Source: Microtetraspora glauca
GTDB lineage: Bacteria > Actinomycetota > Actinomycetes > Streptosporangiales > Streptosporangiaceae
DNA: 55,743 nucleotides
Direction: 5' to 3'
NCBI GenBank assembly: GCA_001570385.1
Contig: BBYL01000046.1
Location: 1-55,743 of the forward strand
The notes under the pieces are model-generated. The model was not told the DNA's origin. It ran no database searches and saw only the letters and a program-made list of their open reading frames with translations. Numbering within the stretch: position 1 is the first letter of the stretch; each line of letters begins with the position of its first letter. Both the position numbers and the translations under genes were made by a program. Of this stretch, positions 1 to 7,646 are shown piece after piece.

Positions 1-1
1 G

Positions 2-625
2 GGCAAGTCCACGCTGTTGCGCGCCCTGGCCGGGCTGAACCCCCCGACCTCGGGAACCGTTCACCTCGGCGGCCGCGACATCACCCGCCTCCCCGCCCAC
101 AAGCGGGTGTCCGAAGGAGTCGCCCTGGTGCCGGAGGGCCGGCGGCTGTTCCGGTCCCTCACGGTCGAGGAGAACCTGCTGACCGGCACCTACCGGAAGC
201 GGCCCGGCCCCTGGACGGTCGCCCGCGTACACGAACTGTTCCCGTGGATGGCCGACCGGCGCAGGCAGAGCGCCTCGCAGCTGTCGGGCGGCGAGCAGCA
301 GGCGGTGGCGATCGGCAGGGCGCTGCTGTCCAACCCCGACCTGCTGCTCATCGACGAGCTGTCCCTGGGCCTCGCGCCGGTGATCGTGCGCCGTATCTAC
401 GAGGTGCTCCCGGACATCGTCGGCACCGGCACCACCGCACTGATCGTCGAACAGGACGTCTCGCAGGCCATGCGGGTGGCGGATCGGGTGCACTGCCTGC
501 TGGAAGGCCGGTCCGTACTCGAAGGGCGGCCCGCGGACCTGACCGCCGAGCAGGTGGAGCACGCGTACTTCGGTATCGGAGCGGCGCTCCCGGCCGGGCA
601 GGCAGGAGAGGGACAACTGACATGA
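2..625 (+). CDS. livF: LIV-type ABC transporter ATP-binding protein (LivF-like), 5'-truncated by window edge
   Basis: This is the ATPase subunit of a branched-chain-amino-acid-type (HAAT) importer; it powers uptake from the cytoplasmic face of LivH/LivM. The visible part opens inside the Walker A motif (GKST), and the start codon lies upstream of the window. LSGGE (about residue 94 of the fragment) is the ABC signature, LLLIDE follows as Walker B, and VEQ replaces the H-loop histidine context as is usual in LivF proteins. LivF rather than LivG is favoured by the short length and by the order LivF-LivH-LivM. The stop overlaps the livH start (ATGA). LivG and a binding protein are not visible and may lie upstream. 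The substrate cannot be told from the ATPase. Confidence 0.93.
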   Translation, partial: GKSTLLRALAGLNPPTSGTVHLGGRDITRLPAHKRVSEGVALVPEGRRLFRSLTVEENLLTGTYRKRPGPWTVARVHELFPWMADRRRQSASQLSGGEQQAVAIGRALLSNPDLLLIDELSLGLAPVIVRRIYEVLPDIVGTGTTALIVEQDVSQAMRVADRVHCLLEGRSVLEGRPADLTAEQVEHAYFGIGAALPAGQAGEGQLT

Positions 626-1488
626 ACTGGCTCAACGCCGTCATCCAAGGGCTGATGCTCGGCGGCCTCTACGCGCTGTTCGCGACCGGCCTGTCGCTGA
701 TGTTCGGCGTCATGCGGATCGTCAACCTCGGGCACGGCGACCTCGCGGTGGTCGCGTCGTTCCTGGCTCTGGCCCTGATCAGCGGAACGGGGCTGCCTCT
801 GTGGATCGTGCTGGTGGTGACCGTCCCGCTTTTCGCGGTGCTCGGCTACCTGACCCAGCGGGTGCTGCTGCAACGCAGCCTGTCCTCCGGACCGCTGGCC
901 ACGCTGCTCGTCACGTTCGGCCTCTCCATCGTGCTGCAGAACGTGCTGCTGGAGATCTTCTCCGCCGACACGCGCACCCTGGACGGAGGCTCGTTCGCCA
1001 CGGGCTCGTTCGAGCTCACCGGCTCGATCTCCGTCGGCTACCTCTCGCTGACGACGTTCCTGCTGGCCGTCGTCGTCCTGGTCGGCATCCAGATGTTCCT
1101 GTCGCGTACCGGCCTCGGGCGGATGCTGCGCGCGTCCTCCGACGATCGCGAGACCGCGAACCTGGTGGGTGCCGACAGCCGTCACATCTACGGCATCGCG
1201 ACCGCCATCGCGTTCGCGACTGTGGCCCTCGCCGGCCTGATGTTCGGGATGCGCTCGTCGTTCGACCCGTCGATCGGCCCGTCGCGGCTGATCTTCGCTT
1301 TCGAGGCGGTCGTCATCGGCGGGCTCGGGTCCCCGTGGGGGACGCTGCTCGGCGGCATGGTCCTCGGCGTCACGCAGTCGGTGGGCGCGCAGATCGACCC
1401 CGCGCTGACCCTGCTCGCCGGACACCTCGTCTTCCTCGCCGTGCTGGCCTTCCGGCCGCAGGGCCTGATCGCAGGACGGACCGTATGA
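622..1488 (+). CDS. livH: LIV-type ABC transporter permease LivH
   Basis: This is a 288-residue integral membrane permease of the HAAT family. Its N terminus (MNWLNAVIQGLMLGGLYAL) is typical of LivH, and several hydrophobic stretches span the protein. It should pair with LivM to form the translocation pore. The start at the ATGA overlap with livF gives translational coupling, and the next gene starts at a second ATGA overlap, so livF, livH and livM are one operon. Later catabolic genes suggest an amide or aromatic substrate rather than leucine, which is an inference from context only. Confidence 0.92.
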   Translation: MNWLNAVIQGLMLGGLYALFATGLSLMFGVMRIVNLGHGDLAVVASFLALALISGTGLPLWIVLVVTVPLFAVLGYLTQRVLLQRSLSSGPLATLLVTFGLSIVLQNVLLEIFSADTRTLDGGSFATGSFELTGSISVGYLSLTTFLLAVVVLVGIQMFLSRTGLGRMLRASSDDRETANLVGADSRHIYGIATAIAFATVALAGLMFGMRSSFDPSIGPSRLIFAFEAVVIGGLGSPWGTLLGGMVLGVTQSVGAQIDPALTLLAGHLVFLAVLAFRPQGLIAGRTV

Positions 1489-2525
1489 CGATCTCCCAGA
1501 CGCTGATCTCACGCGCGGCGGCGGCCGTGGACGTGAGCCGCTCGGCCCGGTCCTCGAAGCCGTCGGCCGTCGTCATGCTGGTCGCCGTCGTGGTCCTCGT
1601 GGCGCTTCCGTTCCTGGTGTTCAGCAACGTCACCGACACGATGGTCAACCTTTTCGTGCTGATCGCGCTGGCGAGCATGTGGAACCTGCTCGCCGGGTTC
1701 GGCGGCCTGGTCTCGGTGGGCCAGCAGGCGTACATCGGCATCGGCGCCTACAGCGTCATCGCTCTGGCCGACCAGGGGGTCTCGCCGTTCCTCGCGGTCC
1801 CGCTCGCCGCGGTCACCTGCGTGATCTTCGCACTGCCCACCTCGTGGCTGGCCTTCCGGCTGCGCGGCGACTACTTCGCCGTCGGGACCTGGGTGATCGC
1901 CGAGGTCTACCGGCTCCTGGTCGTACGCGTCGACAGTCTCGGCGGCGCCAGCGGCAAGGGCCTGGCCGGGCTCTCCGGCATCGACCAGACCTTCCGGGGA
2001 GCGCTGACCTACTGGATCGCGCTCGCGCTCGCGCTGGCGACGATCGCCGGGTGCTACCTGCTGCTGCGCGGGCGGCTCGGTCTCGCGCTCATGGCGGTGC
2101 GCGACGAGGAGACGGCCGCGAGTTCCGTCGGAATCGACGTACGGCGGGCCAAGCGCATGGTCTACCTCGTGTCCGCCGCCGGCTGCGGCGCGGCCGGCGG
2201 GGTGATCACGGTGAGCTCGCTCAGCGTCAACCCGGACGCCATCTTCAGCGTGCAGTGGTCGGCGTACATGATCTTCATCGTCGTGATCGGCGGCATCGGC
2301 TACATCGAGGGTCCGCTGCTCGGTGCGGTGATCTTCTTCGCGTTGCAGCAGCTGCTGGCCGACTACGGCTCGTGGTACCTGGTGCTCCTGGGCGCCGTCG
2401 GCATCGCCGCCGCGCTCTGGCTCCCGCGCGGGCTGTGGGGCCTGGTGCGCGACCGGACCGGCCTGAGCCTGTTCCCCGTCGGCTACTTCGTCCGGGAGCG
2501 TGGTGCCGATGCCGCCTCACGTTGA
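1485..2525 (+). CDS. livM: LIV-type ABC transporter permease LivM
   Basis: This 346-residue permease is the partner of LivH. An N-terminal extension of about 30 mostly polar residues precedes the first membrane segment (about residues 27-45). The family signature region (GxxSxGQxAYIGIGAY, about residues 75-90) is present, followed by more hydrophobic helices. It starts at the ATGA overlap with livH, and its end overlaps the start of the amidase by about 17 bases, tying transport to catabolism in one transcript. Confidence 0.92.
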   Translation: MTISQTLISRAAAAVDVSRSARSSKPSAVVMLVAVVVLVALPFLVFSNVTDTMVNLFVLIALASMWNLLAGFGGLVSVGQQAYIGIGAYSVIALADQGVSPFLAVPLAAVTCVIFALPTSWLAFRLRGDYFAVGTWVIAEVYRLLVVRVDSLGGASGKGLAGLSGIDQTFRGALTYWIALALALATIAGCYLLLRGRLGLALMAVRDEETAASSVGIDVRRAKRMVYLVSAAGCGAAGGVITVSSLSVNPDAIFSVQWSAYMIFIVVIGGIGYIEGPLLGAVIFFALQQLLADYGSWYLVLLGAVGIAAALWLPRGLWGLVRDRTGLSLFPVGYFVRERGADAASR

Positions 2526-3870
2526 GACGGCCACGGCCGCCGCGGCCGCCATCGCCGCCGGTGAGCTGTCCCCCGTCGACCTGGCCGAGCGGATGCTGGC
2601 CACGATCGAGACCACCGAGCCGCACCTCCACGCGTACGCCACGGTGACGGCCGACGAGGCCCGCGCCCAGGCGGCCGGTCTCGCCGACGAGCTGGCCCGC
2701 GGCCTGCGGCGCGGCCCGCTGCACGGCATCCCCGTCGGGATCAAGGACCTGATCGACACGGCGGGCGTACGCACCGGCTACGGGTCGCCCAGGTTCACCG
2801 GCCACGTGCCGGCGCGGGACGCGGGCGCGGTGACCCGGCTGCGGGACGCGGGGGTCGTGGTCCTCGGCAAGCACACCACGCACGAGCTGGCGTGGGGAGG
2901 GCGCACGGACAGCGCGTTCTTCGGCCCCACCCACAACCCGTACCGCCGGGGCCGCATCCCCGGCGGCTCCTCCGGCGGATCGGCGGCCTCCGTCGTCGCC
3001 GGCAGCTCTCTGGGGGCGCTCGGGTCGGACACGGCCGGCAGCGTGCGCATCCCGGCCGCGCTCAGCGGCTGCGTCGGGTTCAAGCCGAGCCGCGGCCGCG
3101 TCCCGCTCGACGGGGTGCTGCCCCTCGCCCCGTCGCTGGACCACCTCGGCGTCCTGGCGCGCACCGTGGACGACGCCGCGCTGCTGATGACCGGGATCGC
3201 CGCGCCGGCGCCGGCCGACCCGCCCGCGGAGCTGCGGGTCGGCTGGCTCGGCGGCTGGTACGACGCGGTGCTCGCCCCGGAGGTGCGCGAGGCGCTCGCG
3301 GCCACCCGGGCCCGGATCGAGGACCACGGGGTGCGCGTGGAGGACGTCGTCATCCCCGGCGAGGAGCTGATGCCGCAGGCCGTGCTCGCCAGGATCCTCG
3401 GCGAGGCCGGTGCCTTCCACCGGTCCGCGTTCGAGCGGGACCCCGCCGGGTTCGGGCCGGACATCGCCGAGCTGATGCGGATGGCTCCGCCCGGCGACGA
3501 GGAGGTCGAGCGGCACGAGGCCGCGGTCCGCCGCCTCGTGGCCGCACTGCACCGGGCGCTCGCCTCGTACGACGTCCTGGCCGGCGCCACGGTGCCGGTG
3601 ACGGCGCCCGCCATCGGCGCGATGACCCTCACCGTCGACGGGCGGGAGTGGCCCGTCGAGCTGGTGCTGACCCGGCTCACCTCGCCGTTCAACGCCGCGG
3701 GGCTGCCCGCGGTCTCGGTGCCGGTGGCGCTGGCCGGCGGTCTGCCGGTCGGCCTGCAGCTCGCCGGTGCCGCCATGCGCGACGACGTCGTCCTCGACGC
3801 CGCGCGCCTGGTCGAGCGGCTGACCCCGCCGCTGCCGCGACCCGCGATCCACGAAGGAGGAACCCGATGA
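2509..3870 (+). CDS. Amidase (amidase-signature family)
   Basis: This is an amidase-signature hydrolase of 453 residues, predicted to be cytoplasmic and to release ammonia from an amide. The Ser-cisSer-Lys triad is visible: Lys79 in GIKDL, cis-Ser154 in GGSSGGS and nucleophile Ser178 in DTAGSVRIP. The ATG at 2509 is preferred because GGGAG lies about 10 bases upstream; GTG codons at 2500 and 2503 are possible alternatives. It overlaps the end of livM and is followed by the alcohol dehydrogenase at an ATGA overlap, so it belongs to the same operon. GatA of the tRNA amidotransferase is unlikely because no GatB or GatC is nearby. The substrate is unknown; an aromatic or short aliphatic amide fits the neighbours. 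Confidence 0.9.
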   Translation: MPPHVETATAAAAAIAAGELSPVDLAERMLATIETTEPHLHAYATVTADEARAQAAGLADELARGLRRGPLHGIPVGIKDLIDTAGVRTGYGSPRFTGHVPARDAGAVTRLRDAGVVVLGKHTTHELAWGGRTDSAFFGPTHNPYRRGRIPGGSSGGSAASVVAGSSLGALGSDTAGSVRIPAALSGCVGFKPSRGRVPLDGVLPLAPSLDHLGVLARTVDDAALLMTGIAAPAPADPPAELRVGWLGGWYDAVLAPEVREALAATRARIEDHGVRVEDVVIPGEELMPQAVLARILGEAGAFHRSAFERDPAGFGPDIAELMRMAPPGDEEVERHEAAVRRLVAALHRALASYDVLAGATVPVTAPAIGAMTLTVDGREWPVELVLTRLTSPFNAAGLPAVSVPVALAGGLPVGLQLAGAAMRDDVVLDAARLVERLTPPLPRPAIHEGGTR

Positions 3871-4982
3871 GGGTGACCGCCGCGGTCGTCGACGAGCTCG
3901 ACGGCCCGTTCCACATCGAGGAGCTCGAACTCGACGAGCCAGGACCGGGCGAGGCCCTGGTGAAGATCGTCGCCTCGGGGATCTGCCACACCGACGCGAT
4001 CACGCGGCACGGGGACCTGCCGATGCCGTTCCCCGGCGTGCTGGGCCACGAGGGCGCGGGGGAGGTGGTGGCCGTGGGCGACGGGGTCACCGCCGTACGA
4101 CCCGGTGACCACGTGGTCATCGGCTGGCCGTCGTGCGGCACCTGCCGCAACTGCCGGGACGGGGAGCCGCGTTACTGCGCCCGCCTCGGTGAGGCGCTCT
4201 GCGGGGGCGGGCGGCTGCTCGGCCCGCGTGCCGGACAGACCGCGCTGCGCCGGCCCGACGGGCCACCGGTGCACAGCCACTTCTTCGGCCAGTCCTCGTT
4301 CTCGACGTACGCCCTCACCTGGGCCGAGGCCCTGGTCGTGGTCCCCCAGGACGCGCCCCTGGAGCTGCTCGGCCCGCTCGCCTGCGGCATCTCCACCGGG
4401 GCCGGGGCGGTGCTGAACACGCTCAAGCCCCGGCCCGGATCGAGTCTCGTGGTGTACGGCGTCGGCGCGGTCGGCCTGGCCGCGGTGATGGCCGCCCGGC
4501 TCTCCCCGGCCACGAGGATCATCGCCGTCGACCGGCACCCGGCCCGGCTCGTCCTGGCGGAGGAGTTCGGCGCCACCCACACCGTCAACGCCGACGAGGC
4601 CGATCCGGTGGCCGAGGTGCACCGGATCTGCGACGGCCCGGCCGACTACTCGCTGGAGTGCACCGGCGTCATCCCCGTCGTACGCCAGGCTGCCGACAGC
4701 GTCGGGATGCTCGGAACCTGCGTGCTCATCGGCGGGGCACCGGCGGGCGCGGAGTTCAGCCTCGACCACCTGTCGACGCTGTGGGGCCGGCGGGTGATCG
4801 GCACGCTCGGCGGCAGCGGACGCAGCGAGACGCTCATCGGCACCCTCGTCGAGCTGCACCGGCAGGGACGCTTCCCGTTCGACCGGCTGGTCCGGTTCTA
4901 CGACCTGGCCGACATCGACGAGGCGCTCGCGGCCAGCCACCGGGGCGACGTGCTGAAACCCGTTCTGCGCATGAGCCACTGA
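3867..4982 (+). CDS. Zn-dependent aryl-alcohol-type dehydrogenase
   Basis: This is a medium-chain NAD-dependent alcohol dehydrogenase of 371 residues. The catalytic zinc ligands are visible as Cys40 (GICHTD), His61 (GHE) and Cys173 (LACGIS), and the structural zinc site is formed by Cys90, Cys93, Cys96 and Cys104. The Rossmann motif GVGAVG is at 198-203, with Asp222 placed to favour NAD over NADP. The overall pattern resembles benzyl-alcohol dehydrogenases such as XylB and AreB. A strong AGGAGG lies upstream of the ATG, which overlaps the amidase stop. With the next gene it would convert an alcohol through the aldehyde to the acid. Confidence 0.9.
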   Translation: MRVTAAVVDELDGPFHIEELELDEPGPGEALVKIVASGICHTDAITRHGDLPMPFPGVLGHEGAGEVVAVGDGVTAVRPGDHVVIGWPSCGTCRNCRDGEPRYCARLGEALCGGGRLLGPRAGQTALRRPDGPPVHSHFFGQSSFSTYALTWAEALVVVPQDAPLELLGPLACGISTGAGAVLNTLKPRPGSSLVVYGVGAVGLAAVMAARLSPATRIIAVDRHPARLVLAEEFGATHTVNADEADPVAEVHRICDGPADYSLECTGVIPVVRQAADSVGMLGTCVLIGGAPAGAEFSLDHLSTLWGRRVIGTLGGSGRSETLIGTLVELHRQGRFPFDRLVRFYDLADIDEALAASHRGDVLKPVLRMSH

Positions 4983-5006
4983 AGACTAGAGGAAAGGACG
5001 CCCGCT

Positions 5007-6470
5007 GTGGGACTTCTCGACAGCGTCGACTGGCAGGGCAACATCTTCAAGAACGGCGAGTGGACCGCCGGACGCGGAGGCGACTACGCGGTCGTCGAGC
5101 CCGCGACCGGGAGGGAGCTCGGCCGGATGGGGCGGGCGACCCCCGAGGACGTCGCCGAGGCCGGTGTGACCGCCGCGCGGGCGCAGAGGGAGTGGGCGGC
5201 GCTGCCGCACACCGCGCGTGCCGCCGTACTGCGCAGGGCCGGGGATCTCTGGCAGAAGCACGCCGAGGAGATCAGCGGCTGGAACATCCGCGAGGTCGGC
5301 GCGGTACCCGGGATGGCCGGGTTCGCGCTGCACGTCGCGGCGGAGGAGTGCTACGAGGCGTCCTCTCTGCCCGGCCGGGCGATCGGCGAGGTCCTGCCGT
5401 CGGAGGAGCCGCGGCTGTCCATGGCACGCCGGATGCCGGCGGGCGTGGTCAGCGTGATCTCGCCGTTCAACGTGCCGATCATCCTCGGCATCCGGTCGGT
5501 CGCCCCGGCGCTCGCGGTCGGCAACGCGGTCATCCTCAAGCCGGACCCGCGCACCGCGGTCACCGGCGGAACGCTGATGGCGCGCGTCTTCGAGGAGGCC
5601 GGCCTGCCGCCCGGCGTCCTGCAGATGTTGCCCGGCGGCGCCGACGTCGGCGAGGCCGTGGTCACCGATCCGAGCATCCGGGTCATCTCGTTCACCGGCT
5701 CGACCCCCGTGGGCCGCCGGATCGGCGAGCTCGCGGGCCGGCACCTCAAGCGCGCGCACCTCGAACTCGGCGGCAACTCCGCGCTGCTGGTGCTCGACGA
5801 CGCGGACGTGGACGCGGCGGTGAACCTGGCCGCGTGGGGATCGTTCTTCCACCAGGGCCAGATCTGCATGACGACCGGCCGTCACCTGGTCTCCGACCGG
5901 CTGTACGACGAGTTCGTGGAGCGTCTGGCGGAGAAGGCCGGCGCGTTGCCGGTCGGCGACCCGGCGTCCGGCGAGGTCGCGCTGGGACCGGTCATCGACG
6001 CGGGCCAGCGCGACAAGATCCACCGCATGGTCACGGCCAGCGCCGACCAGGGCGCGAGGGTCGCCGCCGGCGGATCCTATGAGCAGCTCTTCTACCGGCC
6101 CACGGTGCTGGCCGACGTCCCGCTCACCGCGCCCGCCTTCGCCGACGAGGTGTTCGGCCCCGTCGCCCCGGTCACCCGGGTGTCCTCGGTCGAGGAGGCG
6201 GTCGAGCTGGCCGGTGCCAGCGAGTACGGGCTCTCCCTCGGCATCGTGACCCGTGACGTGATGCACGGGCTCGCGGTCGCGGAGCGGATCCCCACCGGCA
6301 TCGTGCACATCAACGACCAGACCGTGAACGACGAGGCCAACGCGCCGTTCGGCGGCGTACGCGCCTCCGGCACCGGGTCCCGGTTCGGCGGCGCCGCGGC
6401 GAACGTCGAGGCGTTCACCGAGACCCGCTGGATCACGATGCGCGGCAAGCCGGCGCAGTACCCGTTCTGA
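5007..6470 (+). CDS. Aldehyde dehydrogenase, benzaldehyde-dehydrogenase-like
   Basis: This is an NAD(P)-dependent aldehyde dehydrogenase of 487 residues. Asn145 (SPFN), general base Glu253 (LELGGN) and nucleophile Cys287 (GQICMTTGR) are all in place. The sequence is of the XylC/AreC benzaldehyde dehydrogenase sort, which fits the adjacent aryl-alcohol dehydrogenase. The GTG start at 5007 is supported by GAGGAAAGG upstream. It is the last gene of the livFHM-amidase-ADH-ALDH operon, and a hairpin follows directly. The function is confident at enzyme-class level; the exact aldehyde is inferred. Confidence 0.9.
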   Translation: MGLLDSVDWQGNIFKNGEWTAGRGGDYAVVEPATGRELGRMGRATPEDVAEAGVTAARAQREWAALPHTARAAVLRRAGDLWQKHAEEISGWNIREVGAVPGMAGFALHVAAEECYEASSLPGRAIGEVLPSEEPRLSMARRMPAGVVSVISPFNVPIILGIRSVAPALAVGNAVILKPDPRTAVTGGTLMARVFEEAGLPPGVLQMLPGGADVGEAVVTDPSIRVISFTGSTPVGRRIGELAGRHLKRAHLELGGNSALLVLDDADVDAAVNLAAWGSFFHQGQICMTTGRHLVSDRLYDEFVERLAEKAGALPVGDPASGEVALGPVIDAGQRDKIHRMVTASADQGARVAAGGSYEQLFYRPTVLADVPLTAPAFADEVFGPVAPVTRVSSVEEAVELAGASEYGLSLGIVTRDVMHGLAVAERIPTGIVHINDQTVNDEANAPFGGVRASGTGSRFGGAAANVEAFTETRWITMRGKPAQYPF

Positions 6471-6473
6471 CCT

Positions 6474-6494
6474 CACCTGCCCCGAGAGCAGGTG
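6474..6494. terminator. Hairpin between convergent aldehyde dehydrogenase and sigma factor genes
   Basis: A perfect 7-bp stem (CACCTGC / GCAGGTG) with a 7-nt loop starts four bases after the aldehyde dehydrogenase stop. It lies between two convergent genes, so it can end both transcripts. There is no U tract, as is common in high-GC actinobacteria. Confidence 0.55.
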
Positions 6495-6525
6495 CCGGTC
6501 AGGCCGGCCAGGCGCCGCCTCGGTG

Positions 6526-7452
6526 TCACCGGTCATCGATCCGGGCGAGCTTGTCGGGGTTGGTGACGGAGTAGATTCCGCGCACGCGGTGGCTGTCGGG
6601 AGTCAGGTCCAGTACCAGGACGGCGATCGGGGAAGCGCTGTCGAAGAGCACCGCGGAAGGATCGCCGTTGACTCGCCGGTAGCGGACGACGAGGTCGCGC
6701 GCGTTGGCGGCGACGGTCAGCAGGGTTCGGGCGACGGCGTCGCGTCCGCGGACGGGGTGCAGGCTGGTGGCCGGGCCCTTCCCGCCACCGTCGGTCCACA
6801 GTGTCACATCGGGCGCGAGGACCTGGAGGAGGGCCTTCAGGTCGCCGCCGAGCGCGGCGGACAGGAACCGTTCGGTCACCTCGCGGCGCAGGCGAGGGTC
6901 GGCGTGGTAGCGGGGGCGTCGGGCGTGGACGTGTTCGCGGGCGCGGTGCGCGAGCTGGCGTACCGCGGCGGGGCTGCGGCCGAGCAGGCCGGCGATTTCG
7001 GTGTGGGCGTAGCCGAACACCTCGTGCAGCACGAAGACGGCGCGCTCGGCCGGGGTGAGGGTCTCCAGCACCACGAGCAGCGCCATCGAGGCGGAGTCGG
7101 CCCTGACCGCGGCGTCGCCGGCGCCGCTGGTGTCCGCCAGCGGGGTGACGACCGGCTCGGGCAACCATTGCCCGACATACGTCTCCCGCCGCCGGTCGAT
7201 CTCCGCTCGCCTGGCCAGGGCTTGGTTCACCGCGACCCGTACCAGGTAGGCGCGGGGGTTGTCGACTCGCTCGGCGTTCGCCGCCCGGGTCCGGGTCGCC
7301 CAGGACAGCCAGGTCTCCTGCAGCACGTCGTCGGTGTCGGCGACGCTGCCGAGGATGTTGTAGACGACCGAGAACAGCAGTTCCCGGTGGCCGACGAAGA
7401 TCTGCGTGGCGTGGTCGGCCGCCGCGACGTCGGCTGCCTGCCCCTCGGTCAT
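6526..7452 (-). CDS. sigJ: ECF41-group sigma factor (SigJ-like) with fused SnoaL-like C-terminal domain
   Basis: This is a sigma-70 family factor of 308 residues. Region 2 carries DDVLQETWLSW (about 41-51) and region 4 lies at about 130-165. A NTF2/SnoaL-like domain follows from about 185. Three ECF41 hallmarks are present: WLPEP at 96-100 in the linker, DGGGK at 221-225, and NPDKL at 298-302 near the C terminus. In this group the fused domain, not an anti-sigma factor, controls activity. ECF41 genes usually sit beside a carboxymuconolactone-decarboxylase/oxidoreductase/epimerase gene; here the neighbour is a divergent amidohydrolase. A TGTCACA element lies upstream, so autoregulation is likely. 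Confidence 0.92.
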   Translation of the reverse strand: MTEGQAADVAAADHATQIFVGHRELLFSVVYNILGSVADTDDVLQETWLSWATRTRAANAERVDNPRAYLVRVAVNQALARRAEIDRRRETYVGQWLPEPVVTPLADTSGAGDAAVRADSASMALLVVLETLTPAERAVFVLHEVFGYAHTEIAGLLGRSPAAVRQLAHRAREHVHARRPRYHADPRLRREVTERFLSAALGGDLKALLQVLAPDVTLWTDGGGKGPATSLHPVRGRDAVARTLLTVAANARDLVVRYRRVNGDPSAVLFDSASPIAVLVLDLTPDSHRVRGIYSVTNPDKLARIDDR

Positions 7453-7485
7453 GGTGGAGGCCTCCTTTCCAGGTTCGCATGGTGA

Positions 7486-7513
7486 GAGGTGCGCCGACCG
7501 CGGGAGTGTGACA
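7486..7513 (-). promoter_or_regulatory. Candidate ECF41-type promoter of the sigma factor gene
   Basis: On the minus strand TGTCACA (7513-7507) is followed after 17 bases by CCTC (7489-7486), 33 bases upstream of the sigma gene start. The -35 matches the ECF41 consensus as I recall it (TGTCACA, about 16 nt, CGTC); the -10 differs by one base. Its mirror image faces the other way. Confidence 0.5.
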
Positions 7514-7567
7514 CGAGCGAGGGCACATGTGATCTATGTCTCCCGACGTGGTTGTCGTGTCACACTC
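7504..7567. repeat. 13-bp inverted repeat in the sigJ/amidohydrolase intergenic region
   Basis: GAGTGTGACACGA (7504-7516) and its exact reverse complement TCGTGTCACACTC (7555-7567) are separated by 38 bases. Each arm contains the TGTCACA -35 element of one of the two divergent promoters, so the repeat may simply be two copies of one promoter facing outward, or also an operator. Confidence 0.75.
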
Positions 7568-7585
7568 GCGGACCTGTCCCGCCTC
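7558..7585 (+). promoter_or_regulatory. Candidate ECF41-type promoter of the amidohydrolase gene
   Basis: TGTCACA (7558-7564) is followed after exactly 17 bases by CCTC (7582-7585), the same arrangement as the divergent minus-strand element. It lies 61 bases before the amidohydrolase start, which makes that gene a likely member of the sigma factor's regulon. Confidence 0.5.
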
Positions 7586-7646
7586 TTGGGTCGCGTAACC
7601 GCCGGGGCGGCCCCGCCTCGGCGATCCACGCAGACCAGGAGGACCG

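Noticed and set aside
6802..6808. TGTCACA inside the sigma gene as a further promoter
   Set aside because: No CGTC or CCTC follows at 16-17 bases and it would drive antisense transcription within a coding region.
6523..7485. 320-residue plus-strand frame opposite the sigma factor gene
   Set aside because: It mirrors the sigma gene, is rich in Gly, Val and Arg without any family motif, and the minus strand has complete ECF41 motifs.
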